Assembly: GCA_902775605.1 (NCBI GenBank) | Contig: CACYNE010000014.1 | Location: forward strand, 1 to 53,751 | Direction of reading: 5' to 3' | Source of the DNA: an uncultured Prevotellaceae bacterium | GTDB lineage: Bacteria; Bacteroidota; Bacteroidia; Bacteroidales; Bacteroidaceae | DNA length: 53,751 nucleotides | Made by a program: the position numbers and the translations under genes | Notes under the pieces: model-generated | What the model was told of the DNA's origin: nothing | The model's input: the letters and a program-made list of their open reading frames with translations, nothing else | Databases searched by the model: none | Part shown: positions 53,530 to 53,751 of the stretch, piece after piece | Layout: each line of letters opens with the position of its first letter | How positions within the stretch are numbered: the first letter of the stretch is position 1

Positions 53530-53737
53530 ATTTCCGTGTTCTGTGGCTGAAAAACAGAAGCTGGACTAGTCCAGAGAAGTAATTTGGCTATAGATATACA
53601 CTCCAAGTCAAGAGTGACTGTCTGCTTTAAACAAGAGCGGAGAATGAGTGGAAAAGCGGGAGTCAACTACATTTACTAAAAGGCGTTTACTCACTTCGAT
53701 TTGAGTACAGATCTCACGCTTCTTTGTTTTTTTGTAG
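53530..53737 (+). ncRNA. Candidate small RNA
   Basis: No protein gene is visible from 53390 to the window end. A promoter-like pair is present (TTG at 53495 region, 20 bases, TAAATTTA at 53516-53523, one base off TAnnTTTG). Downstream lie several stems: TTCTGT/ACAGAA, the palindrome CTGGACTAGTCCAG (53561-53574) and TACTCA/TGAGTA (about 53688-53703), then a T run at 53731-53737. It could be a 6S-like or other small RNA, or a leader of a gene beyond the window. I do not recognise it as tmRNA or RNase P RNA. Confidence 0.3.
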
Positions 53738-53751
53738 TACTACTAACCTGG

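Overview
The window reads as a chromosomal segment of a Bacteroidales bacterium, most likely from the Prevotella/Segatella group. The basis is a fused SecDF, a class III ribonucleotide reductase pair, many lipoprotein and outer-membrane genes of families confined to Bacteroidetes (DUF5723, DUF6029, Omp28, DUF3575, DUF3868, FimB/Mfa2, DUF4271), and repeated Bacteroidetes-type promoters (TTTG, 19-21 bases, TAnnTTTG). Genus level is an inference; no rRNA gene is present.

Layout. 1-6.1 kb: secDF, then nrdD-nrdG. 6.1-9.5 kb, minus strand: Zn-alcohol dehydrogenase, FucP-type permease and aldo-keto reductase (a sugar-oxidation set), behind a tRNA-Arg(CCT). 9.6-12.9 kb, minus: a DUF5723 outer-membrane protein and a large lipoprotein. 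13.2-20.5 kb: cysS, a papain-like lipoprotein, a CotH protein, a U32 (TrhP-type) protein, sufE and a histidine acid phosphatase. 20.6-26.3 kb, plus: a conserved hypothetical, rpoN, a PAP2-like membrane protein, purE, ispG and a coiled-coil lipoprotein. 27.1-32 kb, minus: one tight operon metK-DUF4271-hemD-rnpA-yidD-tyrS. 32.1-36.4 kb, minus: DASS transporter and M16 protease. 36.7-41.9 kb, plus: an envelope redox operon (TlpA-like thioredoxin, DUF6029, two Omp28 proteins). 41.9-44.7 kb: a PurF-like protein without its glutaminase nucleophile, and a divergent MFS transporter. 45-51.5 kb, plus: a Mfa/Fim-type fimbrial operon ending in an unusual thioredoxin-fimbrillin fusion. 51.5-53.3 kb: a vapE-like ATPase gene between large inverted repeats. 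The last ~350 bases hold a possible small RNA but no protein gene.

The most notable signal is a two-copy element family. At 51533-53312 a vapE gene sits between ~105-bp inverted arms. Each arm holds an outer pair of short iterons, a 22-bp core and an inner iteron array with a period of about 11 bp. At 26422-26896 a second pair of arms has the same plan and nearly the same core, but a different iteron word (ACCCTCACC instead of ACCTCCC) and only what looks like the last ~20 codons of a vapE gene. This suggests a small mobile or replicative unit whose helicase recognises copy-specific iterons, plus an internal-deletion derivative. The smaller copy also carries a 22-bp-period palindromic array that recurs inverted between secDF and nrdD. 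A second candidate is the fusion of a periplasmic thioredoxin to a fimbrillin at the end of the fimbrial operon.
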